In this document: in pieces, positions 52,760 through 60,404 of the stretch
Numbering within the stretch: position 1 is the first letter of the stretch
Layout: each line of letters begins with the position of its first letter
Assembly: GCA_002953655.1 (NCBI GenBank)
Contig: CP025839.1
Coordinates: 1,674,001-1,738,000, forward strand
Length of the DNA: 64,000 bases
Direction of reading: 5' to 3'
Source: Latilactobacillus sakei
Lineage (GTDB): Bacteria; Bacillota; Bacilli; Lactobacillales; Lactobacillaceae
Notes under the pieces: model-generated
Seen by the model: only the letters and a program-made list of their open reading frames with translations
Told to the model about the DNA's origin: nothing
The model's database searches: none
Made by a program: the position numbers and the translations under genes

Positions 52760-53746
52760 TTGACAACTCTTAACTGGGGCATTATGGGTCTAGGCAATAT
52801 TGCCGGTAGTTTTGCAACTTACTTCAACCAACCGGACGGCCAAATCTATGGTGCTGCTTCTCGTTCATTAGAAAAGGCAACCGCCTTCACCCAACAATAT
52901 CATATCCCTCATGCTTATGGTAGTTACGCTGAGATGTTGGCCGATCCTGCCATTGATATTATCTACGTCGCCACACCTCACAACTATCACTTCGATGGGA
53001 TTATGGCGAGTTTAAACGCTGGTAAACATGTCTTTTGCGAAAAGGCCATCACCATGAACCGCCGCGAATTAAACGCTGCTAAAGCACTAGCGGCCGAAAA
53101 GCATTTAATCTTAGCCGAAGCCATGACGATTTATCATATGCCACTTTTTGCAGAAATTGAACGTCAACAAGTTGCTCAAGATTTAGGGGCCCTAAAATCA
53201 ATTCAGGTTACTTTTGGGAGCTTCAAAGAACTTGATCCAACCAATCGCTTTTTCAACCCTGAATTAGCCGGTGGCGCGATGTTAGATATCGGTGTTTACG
53301 CCCTCGCATTTGCGCGGCGGATGCTGAGTGCTAAGCCAGAATTGATTGCCACCCAATGGGTCCCATCAGAATCCGGTGTCGACCAACAATCAACACTCCT
53401 CCTTAACAATGCCCATCAAGAAATGGTAACTGTTACCCTTAATCTTCACGCAAAGATGCCTAAACAAGGCGTCCTCGTTTATGAAAAAGGTTATGTGACC
53501 GTCGATGATTATCCACGACCAGATAAGGCCCAATTAACCTTCCCTGATGGGACTACTCAAATCATCCAAGCGGGCGATGCTACCAACGCTATGAACTACG
53601 AATTACACGACTTCCAAGAAGTTGTTCGAGGTCATCAAGCAAATGACACACTCGCCCTAACAAGCGACGTCATGGACATTATGACCGACGCTCGCGCCCA
53701 ATGGGGGTTTGTTTACCCATTTGAACAACCTTCAGACTTAAATTAA
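52760..53746 (+). CDS. Gfo/Idh/MocA family oxidoreductase
   Basis: A 328-residue NAD(P)-dependent oxidoreductase. Rossmann motif: WGIMGLGNIAGSFATYF; the EKP motif is present as HVFCEKAITMN, with alanine for proline; the C-terminal domain carries GGAMLDIGVYALAFARRML. Substrate unknown; trans-dihydrodiol dehydrogenase-like relatives share this pattern. The first codon is TTG at 52760, with AAAGGA 9 nt upstream. It has a strong terminator and stands alone. Confidence 0.88.
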   Translation: MTTLNWGIMGLGNIAGSFATYFNQPDGQIYGAASRSLEKATAFTQQYHIPHAYGSYAEMLADPAIDIIYVATPHNYHFDGIMASLNAGKHVFCEKAITMNRRELNAAKALAAEKHLILAEAMTIYHMPLFAEIERQQVAQDLGALKSIQVTFGSFKELDPTNRFFNPELAGGAMLDIGVYALAFARRMLSAKPELIATQWVPSESGVDQQSTLLLNNAHQEMVTVTLNLHAKMPKQGVLVYEKGYVTVDDYPRPDKAQLTFPDGTTQIIQAGDATNAMNYELHDFQEVVRGHQANDTLALTSDVMDIMTDARAQWGFVYPFEQPSDLN

Positions 53747-53757
53747 AAGGATTAATG

Positions 53758-53804
53758 ATAAAAAGGCCTAGGACCAAAAGCATTTTTTGTCCTAGGCCTT
53801 TTTA
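53758..53804. terminator. Bidirectional terminator with GGACNAAAA core
   Basis: AAAAGGCCTAGGACCAAAA pairs with TTTTTGTCCTAGGCCTTTTT between convergent genes. Confidence 0.9.
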
Positions 53805-53814
53805 TGTTGGCCTC

Positions 53815-54276
53815 TTATAGTGGTTGACTCAAAACCACCATATCCTGCAATTGAATCCCATTTTCGATAATTGGTGCTTGATATTGTTCAAAAAAGCCTT
53901 TACGAATATGATCAAAGCGAAATCCCTGGCGTAGATAGAAGGCAATTGCCGCTAAGCTACCATCCCCAGTGCCTACCAGCAATGTTCGATACCCTAAGTC
54001 AGCCATCATCTGTTTCAAATCACCGAGTGCTTGTTGCCCATAACCTTGTCCCCGATAAGCTGGCAATAAGGCGATATTCTTCAATTCGACTTGTCCCTGT
54101 TTGGCAAACGTCACATGCATAACACCAATCACAGTTGATTGGCCGGCTAAACGAAGACTGTAGAGCTGACCATCGTTTAAATAACGGCGAATCATCCCGA
54201 TTTCTTCATCTGCTAGTCGTAAATAAGGTAAGTAATCCTCACGCTCGTTTGGTGCAATCGTTTGATACGCTAACAT
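53815..54276 (-). CDS. GNAT family N-acetyltransferase
   Basis: A 153-residue acetyltransferase. Motif A for acetyl-CoA binding is NIALLPAYRGQGYGQQALGD, and the C-terminal FYLRQGFRFDHIRKGFF matches motif B. Substrate is not readable. It ends at a terminator shared with the convergent oxidoreductase gene. Confidence 0.9.
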   Translation of the reverse strand: MLAYQTIAPNEREDYLPYLRLADEEIGMIRRYLNDGQLYSLRLAGQSTVIGVMHVTFAKQGQVELKNIALLPAYRGQGYGQQALGDLKQMMADLGYRTLLVGTGDGSLAAIAFYLRQGFRFDHIRKGFFEQYQAPIIENGIQLQDMVVLSQPL

Positions 54277-54299
54277 CCTGCCCGCCTTTCTTTAGCCCA

Positions 54300-54332
54300 T
54301 AAAAAAAGGACCAACTGATTGACAGTTGATCC
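54300..54332 (-). terminator. Terminator of the cold-shock gene
   Basis: GGATCAACTG pairs with CAGTTGGTCC and is followed by seven T on the minus strand. Confidence 0.85.
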
Positions 54333-54350
54333 ACGACTAATATTTATAAA

Positions 54351-54551
54351 TTAGTTTTTGTTTACGTTAACGGCTTGTGGTCCACGATCGCTTTCTTCGA
54401 TATCGAAAGAAACGCTTTGACCTTCTTCAAGAGTCTTGTAGCCTTCACCTTGGATAGCTGAGAAATGTACGAATACATCACTACCATCTTCGCGAGTTAC
54501 AAAGCCATAACCTTTTTCTGCGTTAAACCATTTTACAGTTCCGTTTTCCAT
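54351..54551 (-). CDS. csp: Cold-shock protein (CspA family)
   Basis: A 66-residue single cold-shock domain with the RNA-binding motifs RNP1 (KGYGFVTRE) and RNP2 (VFVHFSAIQ). The start [16 protein letters not shown] is the family norm; AAGGAGG lies 10 nt upstream. The longer frame to 54707 is only the 5' leader. The leader is about 110 nt from the predicted promoter, as is common for cold-induced csp mRNAs. Confidence 0.96.
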   Translation of the reverse strand: MENGTVKWFNAEKGYGFVTREDGSDVFVHFSAIQGEGYKTLEEGQSVSFDIEESDRGPQAVNVNKN

Positions 54552-54668
54552 GAGAAAACTCCTCCTTGTGTCGTTAGACACGTATAAATTTGTGTATTTC
54601 TGTCGGTGCGATGGAAGAAAGTTCTTTTGGAAACATTCGAACCATAACCTGTCAAAAAGTACAAACAT

Positions 54669-54697
54669 AGTGTAACATATGAAAAAAAGAGAAACAA
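54669..54697 (-). promoter_or_regulatory. Promoter of the cold-shock gene
   Basis: On the minus strand TTGTTT and TACACT are spaced by 17 bp, giving a ~110-nt 5' leader. Confidence 0.55.
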
Positions 54698-54797
54698 CCC
54701 TAAACACTAAAAAATAAACCGTTTTCTTTGTTCGATAACCGAACTTTTATACTTTCCATTAAATTGGCGTTTTTCCGACATCTACCATAGCAAACAG

Positions 54798-54826
54798 TTG
54801 GCTTTTAGACGTATTTACGCTAAGAT
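54798..54826 (+). promoter_or_regulatory. Promoter of the lipoprotein gene
   Basis: TTGGCT and TAAGAT are spaced by 17 bp, 35 bp before the start codon. Confidence 0.55.
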
Positions 54827-54861
54827 GAAGTTAATGAATTTAACTACTGGAGTGCCTGACA

Positions 54862-55500
54862 ATGCTAAAAATACTAAAACGATTACTACCCATTTTGGGA
54901 TTACTATGCTTACTAGCTGGTTGCGAAAAACCACTCGATACAAAACAGCAGGTCAAAGACGACCTCAACACCATTTTACAGATTTCTAAGACCCAACAAT
55001 CGGCGCTCAGCACCCTAGAGGATGCCGGCCAGGGCGTCCCGGATAGCTATCTTAAAATCCAAGCAAAATATCCCGATCAGAATCTTTTAGATGTTAAGGG
55101 GTCTAAAATTTCACAAACTACTGCCAAACGAACTGCCGCTTACGACACACTCAAATCCCAACAAGCTGAGTTAAAGCCAGTCGTTAAACGACTGATTAAA
55201 ATTGCTAATCAAGAAAGTGATGAATTACCAATTGAATTCATCAAGGATTTAAATCAAAGCTTGAAACTATCCGCACTTGATTACACAACGCTTTCAAATT
55301 TCTACGACGCCGCTGCCACAGCTGAAAGCGACTTTTATGCCGATCATACATCGGCCGATGCACACGCGGATGATTTGGCAGCCCCCATCAATCGGTTGAA
55401 TCAATATTATAGTGCTATTTACCAACAAGCCGAAATTGCTAAGGTCAATATTAACACGGTTACTGCACAGGCTAAGAAGGTTCAAAAACAATTAGAATAA
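54862..55500 (+). CDS. YkyA-like cell-envelope lipoprotein
   Basis: A 212-residue lipoprotein with signal peptide and lipobox LLCLLAGCEKP (cysteine near residue 21). The mature part is predicted to be all alpha-helical with long coiled stretches (VKDDLNTILQISKTQQSAL, QAELKPVVKRLIKIANQESD), the pattern of the YkyA family of putative cell-wall-binding lipoproteins. The family call is by overall look, not by a strict motif. GGAG lies 9 nt before the ATG. Confidence 0.75.
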   Translation: MLKILKRLLPILGLLCLLAGCEKPLDTKQQVKDDLNTILQISKTQQSALSTLEDAGQGVPDSYLKIQAKYPDQNLLDVKGSKISQTTAKRTAAYDTLKSQQAELKPVVKRLIKIANQESDELPIEFIKDLNQSLKLSALDYTTLSNFYDAAATAESDFYADHTSADAHADDLAAPINRLNQYYSAIYQQAEIAKVNINTVTAQAKKVQKQLE

Positions 55501-55505
55501 TCACT

Positions 55506-55549
55506 AAAAAGGGCCCGGACAAAAATTACTTTTGTCCGGGCCCTTTTTT
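55506..55549. terminator. Bidirectional terminator with GGACAAAA core
   Basis: AAAAAGGGCCCGGACAAAA pairs with TTTTGTCCGGGCCCTTTTT between convergent genes. Confidence 0.92.
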
Positions 55550-56141
55550 ATTCGCGTTTAAATCTTAACAATGGCTTGGCCACAAATGGTGTTACAATCA
55601 CCGCTAAGGCTATTTCCATCAAGGCGTTAATCGCCACAGCACTCAACATCACGATAATTAAGTGACTGACGTCCGTTTTATAAATCCCGGCTGCTTGTTG
55701 GCTGTAAAAAGCCCATGTCAACAAAATGACTAACGTCGTATTGACAATGGTACCCAAGAAAGCGGCGATCGCCATCGAGCCACGTTGACCCGCTTTAGTA
55801 TTCTGTAAGTGTTGATACAATAATCCCGCCACTAACCCCACCATTAAACGCGGTAAAATAGCGATTACTGGGTTCTGGAAAATTAACAGGGTTAATGCAT
55901 CGACAGGCGCTGTATAGGCATGAATCAAGGATAAAGTGCCCCAGATTGCGCCTAGCGTTGCCCCACCGCGAGTGCCTAAGATAATTGCCCCAATGATGAC
56001 GGTTAAATGCATTGTTGTGACCCCTGGCAATCCAGGTAAAATATAAATATAACCAACCATTGGCACAAAACTCTGGATCATTAACAGTGCCGTTAGAATC
56101 GCTAAAATGCTAATCTTATACGCTGATGAATTACGTGTCAT
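55548..56141 (-). CDS. ECF transporter S component (vitamin uptake)
   Basis: A 197-residue membrane protein with about six TM helices, the size and layout of an energy-coupling-factor substrate-binding subunit. The ISILAILTALLMIQSFVPMV start and TTMHLTVIIGAIILGTRGGA segment resemble the pantothenate-type S components of lactobacilli, but specificity is not certain. It would share the ECF AAT module encoded elsewhere. GAGAGG precedes the ATG. No vitamin riboswitch is visible in the short upstream gap before tRNA-Leu. Confidence 0.82.
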   Translation of the reverse strand: MTRNSSAYKISILAILTALLMIQSFVPMVGYIYILPGLPGVTTMHLTVIIGAIILGTRGGATLGAIWGTLSLIHAYTAPVDALTLLIFQNPVIAILPRLMVGLVAGLLYQHLQNTKAGQRGSMAIAAFLGTIVNTTLVILLTWAFYSQQAAGIYKTDVSHLIIVMLSAVAINALMEIALAVIVTPFVAKPLLRFKRE

Positions 56142-56227
56142 CTCTACTTACCTCTCCCATTAACTTATTGCCCATTATAGCGATTTACGAAATTGAATTC
56201 AATTCTCAAAGCTAATTTAGCCCACAA

Positions 56228-56258
56228 AAAAACGATACCGTTAACGGTATCGTTTAAC
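56228..56258 (-). terminator. Terminator of tRNA-Leu
   Basis: A perfect palindrome, AAACGATACCGTTAACGGTA and its continuation, followed by seven T on the minus strand. Confidence 0.88.
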
Positions 56259-56269
56259 TTGTTATCATA

Positions 56270-56354
56270 TGCGGGTGAGAAGACTCGAACTTCCACCGGG
56301 AAAATTCCCGACAAGATCCTTAATCTTGCGCGTCTGCCATTCCGCCACACCCGC
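56270..56354 (-). tRNA. tRNA-Leu (anticodon AAG)
   Basis: An 85-nt class II tRNA on the minus strand. The acceptor stem is GCGGGTG/CACCCGC, the anticodon arm CAAGA-TTAAGGA-TCTTG gives AAG (reads CUN, chiefly CUU), a long variable arm (TCGGGAATTTTCCCGGT) is present, and the T arm has GTTCGAGTC. CCA is not encoded. Confidence 0.94.
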
Positions 56355-56442
56355 GATACTTGCTTTATGACTTTAAGCCACGTACATTAGTATAAGAGAA
56401 ACCTGAATTGAAGTCAACAAAAAATCGCTCTGGAGGCCAAAA

Positions 56443-56904
56443 ATGTTTATCGAAACCGCTAATTTAACCGATATTGGTGCTTTAACGACGCTTTATCAAG
56501 CTTTAACAACTGAAATGCACACCCTTCAACCGACTAATTACCAAGAAAAGAGTAGCCCTGATTTTTTCACCTGGAAAATGATGGTTGAAGACAACCGCCA
56601 AATCGTCTATATCACTCGCAATCAGGATCAGATAACGAGCTTTTGCCACGTTACCACGGCCCAAACCAGTCCTTCCAATCTCTTTATCAGTCATCAATTT
56701 GCCTACGTCACTGCATTATACGTCCATCCGGACTATCGTCGACAAGGACTTGCGACGGCATTATTAGCACAGGCCCGTACTTGGCAGAAAGAAAAACAAC
56801 TCGCCTTTTTGGAGTTAACCGTCTTGGGCAATAACCAATCCGCCCTACAACTTTATCAAAAACTAGGCTTTGTGACGCAAAATCAAACACTCCGACAAGT
56901 TTAA
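56443..56904 (+). CDS. GNAT family N-acetyltransferase
   Basis: A 153-residue acetyltransferase. The acetyl-CoA loop is VHPDYRRQGLATALLAQARTW and the C-terminal motif is NQSALQLYQKLGFVTQNQ, a strong GNAT pattern with the NxxAxxLYxKxGF signature. Substrate unknown. GGAGG lies before the ATG. Monocistronic. Confidence 0.92.
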   Translation: MFIETANLTDIGALTTLYQALTTEMHTLQPTNYQEKSSPDFFTWKMMVEDNRQIVYITRNQDQITSFCHVTTAQTSPSNLFISHQFAYVTALYVHPDYRRQGLATALLAQARTWQKEKQLAFLELTVLGNNQSALQLYQKLGFVTQNQTLRQV

Positions 56905-56951
56905 AAAAACAGGCTCTGAGACAAAATACTTTTGTCCCAGGGCCTGTTTTA
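56904..56951. terminator. Terminator with GACAAAA core
   Basis: AAAACAGGCTCTGAGACAAAA pairs with TTTTGTCCCAGGGCCTGTTTT between convergent genes. Confidence 0.87.
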
Positions 56952-56987
56952 ATCTCAGTACACTTATATTCTTATCGCACACTTTTT

Positions 56988-57443
56988 TTAATTTTCTTTT
57001 ATTAATTTTAAATGGCCATGGCAGCGACGACACACGTAACGTGCCGTGTTAATATGCCGTTGTCGTTGATACAACTGACCACATTTGGTGCATTGATAAG
57101 CTAATCGTTTTGGTGCTGCTTTTTTAGTCGTGATTGATGGTGCAAAGCGCGCCCCACCAACCTGTTGTAAGAGCCGCTTAAAGTCTTGATCACGATGCCG
57201 ATAGCCACGGTGCAATAAATGCAGGTGGTAATGACACAGCTCATGTTTAATGATGCCTTCTAAAACAACCGGCCCTTGGGCAACCATCAACGGGTTAATG
57301 TCGATGTGGTGGTCTTGCAGATGATACCGACCCCCTGTGGTTTTTAGGCGCCGATTAAAGTTTGCTTGGTGGCTAAACGGCCGATTAAACGTGGTTACTG
57401 AAATATTTTGGATGAGTTGCGTTAATTCTTGATCCGTCATCAT
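56988..57443 (-). CDS. SprT-like metalloprotease family protein
   Basis: A 151-residue SprT/SprL-like protein. The zinc-protease helix is IIKHELCHYHLHLLHRGYRH (HExxH form HELCH), and the C-terminus has a zinc-ribbon with CTKCGQLY and CRRCHGHLKL. Related eukaryotic Spartan proteins cleave DNA-protein crosslinks; the bacterial role is not established. The start ATG overlaps the tex stop (TAATG), so it is translationally coupled to tex. Confidence 0.92.
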   Translation of the reverse strand: MMTDQELTQLIQNISVTTFNRPFSHQANFNRRLKTTGGRYHLQDHHIDINPLMVAQGPVVLEGIIKHELCHYHLHLLHRGYRHRDQDFKRLLQQVGGARFAPSITTKKAAPKRLAYQCTKCGQLYQRQRHINTARYVCRRCHGHLKLIKEN

Positions 57444-59620
57444 TAATCAGTTGCTTTAGGCGCCTTCATCGTCAATTGAACCCGTTCACGTTCTTGATCG
57501 ACGCTTAAAACCCAAACCTGAACGACGTCGCCAACTGCAACTTCATCAGACGGATGTTTAACAAAGTGATTGGCTAATTGCGAAATATGAACTAAGCCAT
57601 CATGTTTAACGCCAATATCTACAAATGCCCCGAAATCAATGACATTCCGCACGGTGCCTTCTAGGGCCATATTCGGTTTCAAATCGGCAAGCGTTAGGAC
57701 ATCATGTCGTAGCAACGGCGCTGTCATTTGATCCCGCAAATCACGACCCGGTTTTTGTAAACCGCTTAAGATATCTTCAAGGGTTTCAGAGCCGACTGCT
57801 AATTCGGTCGCCAAATCAGTCACTGTTAATTGCTTAATTGCTGCTGACAATTCTGGTGTGCCTAGCGCCTTTAAGGTTAGACCTAATGATTTTAAAATCG
57901 CCTTGGCTACTGGATAACTTTCAGGATGAATATCAGTATTATCTAGCGGGTTATCGCCCCCAATGATCCGCAAGAATCCAACGGCTTGTTCAAATGCCTT
58001 CGGACCTAAGCGCGGCACTTTCTTCAATTCGCTCCGTTTTTGATATAAGCCGTTTTCGTTACGATATTGGACAATATTTTGAGCCGTCGTCGCTGATAAC
58101 CCAGAAATATGTTGTAAGAGTTGTGGACTAGCAGTGTTCAAGTTAACACCCACGCTATTGACAACATCTTCAATGACTGTATCTAATTGCGTCGTCAATT
58201 CCTTTTGAGCAACATCGTGTTGGTATTGCCCGACACCGACTGCTTGCGGATCAATCTTAATCAATTCTGCTAGTGGATCTTGCAAGCGCCGTGCGATACT
58301 AATCGCACTTCGCTCTTCAACGTGTAGATCTGGAAATTCAGCTCGCGCTGTATCACTTGCTGAATAAACGGAAGCCCCTGCTTCGTTGACAATCACATAA
58401 AAGATTTCCCGGGAAATGGTTTTTAAAACTGACGCTACAAATTCTTCAGACTCCCGACTAGCAGTCCCGTTACCGATTGCAATCATTTCGACGTTATATT
58501 TTTCAAGGAATTGCTTGAATTCATCGGCAGCTGCTGCTCGTTTAGGCGCTGCGGCGGGTTTATGTGGGTAGATCACTAATTTATCTAGAAATTTTCCAGT
58601 CCCATCAACAACAGCTAATTTACAGCCTGTCCGGTACGCTGGATCAAAGCCTAAAACAACTTTCCCTTTTAAAGGCGGTTGTAATAAAAGATGCTTTAAA
58701 TTATCACCAAAGACAGCAATCGCTTGTTGATCAGCCTTTTCTTTTAACTGTTTCCGTAATTCACGTTCAATGGCCGGACCAATGAACCGTTTATAGGCGT
58801 CTTCAATGGCCGTCTTAATAATTTGGGCGGCAGCTGAATCTTGACCATGAATGACAGCTTGGGCAATATGACCAACAATCATATTTTCGGCAACTTCTAA
58901 CTTCACCTTCAAGATACCCTCGTGTTCACCACGATTAATGGCCAAATATTGATGTTCCGCAATCTTATTAATCGGTGCTGCAAAATCATAATAGATTTGA
59001 TAAACTTGCTTATCATCGCTATCGGCGTCTTTCACCTGACTCACAATTTGCCCGTTTTGACGGGTATATTGCCGTGTCCAGTCCCGGAAAGTCGCTGTTT
59101 CACTAATGTTTTCAGCGATAATTTCGTGCACACCTGCTAAAACAGCATCTGTATCCGTAATCTTTTGGTCTGGATTAAGATAATCGGCCGCTTTTTCCAG
59201 GAGGACTTGTTCTGAAAAGTTCGGTAATTGCGCAAGCATGTTGGCAAACGGTTCTAATCCAGCTTCTTTGGCAATCGTCGCCTTTGTCCGGCGCTTTTGC
59301 TTATAAGGTAGGTATAGATCCTCAAGTACTTGTAGTTGGCTAGCGGCTTCGATTTGCTTTTGTAGCGCTGGCGTTAGCTTAGCTTGTTCGGCGATATTTT
59401 TGATAATATCGGTCTTGCGTTTTTCAAGCGTTGTTAGGTATTGGAAGGTGTGTTCGATTTCGCGAATTTGAACTTCGTCTAAACTACCCGTTCGTTCCTT
59501 ACGATAGCGCGCCACAAACGGTACAGTGTTCCCTTCGTCTAATAAGGTTAACACGGCATTAATTTGTTGTGGGCGATATTGCGTTAGTTGTTTGGTGACA
59601 AGTTGTTGAATATCAGTCAT
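57443..59620 (-). CDS. tex: Tex family S1 RNA-binding transcription accessory protein
   Basis: A 725-residue Tex/YdcI-like protein. In order: N-terminal helical region (FVARYRKERTGSLDEVQIRE), YqgF/RNase H-like domain (VVLGFDPAYRTGCKLAVVDG), helix-hairpin-helix pair (VGVNLNTASPQLLQHISGLS, RLGPKAFEQAVGFLRI) and a C-terminal S1 domain (MALEGTVRNVIDFGAFVDIG). It binds nucleic acid and is conserved in bacteria. The ATG at 59620 follows AAGGTAGGG; the longer frame starts upstream in the preceding terminator. Confidence 0.95.
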   Translation of the reverse strand: MTDIQQLVTKQLTQYRPQQINAVLTLLDEGNTVPFVARYRKERTGSLDEVQIREIEHTFQYLTTLEKRKTDIIKNIAEQAKLTPALQKQIEAASQLQVLEDLYLPYKQKRRTKATIAKEAGLEPFANMLAQLPNFSEQVLLEKAADYLNPDQKITDTDAVLAGVHEIIAENISETATFRDWTRQYTRQNGQIVSQVKDADSDDKQVYQIYYDFAAPINKIAEHQYLAINRGEHEGILKVKLEVAENMIVGHIAQAVIHGQDSAAAQIIKTAIEDAYKRFIGPAIERELRKQLKEKADQQAIAVFGDNLKHLLLQPPLKGKVVLGFDPAYRTGCKLAVVDGTGKFLDKLVIYPHKPAAAPKRAAAADEFKQFLEKYNVEMIAIGNGTASRESEEFVASVLKTISREIFYVIVNEAGASVYSASDTARAEFPDLHVEERSAISIARRLQDPLAELIKIDPQAVGVGQYQHDVAQKELTTQLDTVIEDVVNSVGVNLNTASPQLLQHISGLSATTAQNIVQYRNENGLYQKRSELKKVPRLGPKAFEQAVGFLRIIGGDNPLDNTDIHPESYPVAKAILKSLGLTLKALGTPELSAAIKQLTVTDLATELAVGSETLEDILSGLQKPGRDLRDQMTAPLLRHDVLTLADLKPNMALEGTVRNVIDFGAFVDIGVKHDGLVHISQLANHFVKHPSDEVAVGDVVQVWVLSVDQERERVQLTMKAPKATD

Positions 59621-59645
59621 GTGCGTCCCTACCTTTATCTTCAAT

Positions 59646-59675
59646 AAAAAAACAGCACCCGTCTTGGGAACTGTC
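59646..59675 (-). terminator. Terminator between the helical protein gene and tex
   Basis: ACAGTTCCC pairs with GGGTGCTGT around AAGAC, followed by seven T on the minus strand. Confidence 0.75.
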
Positions 59676-59685
59676 ATGAGTTGAT

Positions 59686-60120
59686 CTAAGCAATTTTTGA
59701 GATGTTTTGAATATACTTAGAAATCCGATCTGTTGCTTTATCTTGGTTCATTTCTGAAGCAGCAAAAGCTTGCATATCAACTGTTTGATCATCATGCATG
59801 CTTGTAATTAAATCTTCGCAACCTTGAACGAAATCAGCATAAGCACCGATTAAACGTTGGTTGTTCCCCATCAAACGAGCTGGGGCAACGGCCGTCTTAA
59901 ATTGTGCTAAGAATTCGTGGTATTGATCCACACCGTCTCTGAAGATTTGGGCTGTCTTTTGGTAATCTTGTTCACTCATTTCAGCTAACTTACCATCAGC
60001 AACGGCCGCTTTTAAAGGGACGAAATATTTACTCATGCCTTCTTGCACTTTTTCAGTATTGTCGATTAAATCGTTAACAGCTTGGCCATATTTAGCCAAC
60101 TTTTGTTGTGTTTTATTCAT
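59686..60120 (-). CDS. Helical cytosolic protein of unknown function
   Basis: A 144-residue protein I do not recognise. It is predicted all-helical (AKYGQAVNDLIDNTEKVQEG, YHEFLAQFKTAVAPARLMG, IGAYADFVQGCEDLITSM), without signal, TM or cysteine-rich features apart from a single cysteine. GGAGG lies before the ATG and codon choice looks like that of a well expressed gene. It has its own terminator and stands between tex and a palindrome element. Confidence 0.75.
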   Translation of the reverse strand: MNKTQQKLAKYGQAVNDLIDNTEKVQEGMSKYFVPLKAAVADGKLAEMSEQDYQKTAQIFRDGVDQYHEFLAQFKTAVAPARLMGNNQRLIGAYADFVQGCEDLITSMHDDQTVDMQAFAASEMNQDKATDRISKYIQNISKIA

Positions 60121-60175
60121 GTTAATCCTCCTAGTTTCCTATGCTTCAGTATACTAATTCTGGTATCGGCTTGCA

Positions 60176-60294
60176 AGAGTGCGTTTGAAACGCATTTGAC
60201 TTCGAGCATTAGCATCGTGTTGCAAATAACCGCTGTAATCGGTTATTTGCAACATATCGCTAAGCACAGAAGGCAGTTTCAAAAAGCACGTTTC
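60176..60294 (+). repeat. Intergenic palindrome element between the P-type ATPase and helical protein genes
   Basis: One unit from GAGTGCGTTTGAAACG to AGCACGTTT. A long perfect inner arm, TTGCAAATAACCG with CGGTTATTTGCAA around a CTGTAAT loop, is flanked by TAGCA/CGCTAAGC. It does not follow a stop on its own strand; the CACGTTT end faces the ATPase terminator. Confidence 0.82.
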
Positions 60295-60308
60295 AATCGG
60301 GTAACAAT

Positions 60309-60360
60309 TAAATAAGGCACCAAGGGCAAAAATAACTTTTGTCCTTGATGCCTTATTCAT
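60309..60360 (-). terminator. Terminator of the P-type ATPase gene
   Basis: AATAAGGCA and AAGGGCAAAA pair with TTTTGTCCTT and TGCCTTATT; the T run is weak, but the stem is of the recurring CAAAA-core type. Confidence 0.65.
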
Positions 60361-60404
60361 TCTATTTCTTTTTAAGCATCAACCTACTGCGGTCTTTTCT
60401 TAAA

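Noticed and set aside
54552-54707. N-terminal extension of the cold-shock frame
   Set aside because: Cold-shock proteins start at MENGTVKWF with AAGGAGG upstream; the rest is the 5' leader.
56142-56269. Vitamin riboswitch upstream of the ECF S component
   Set aside because: The gap is short, mostly the tRNA-Leu terminator region, with no recognisable aptamer.
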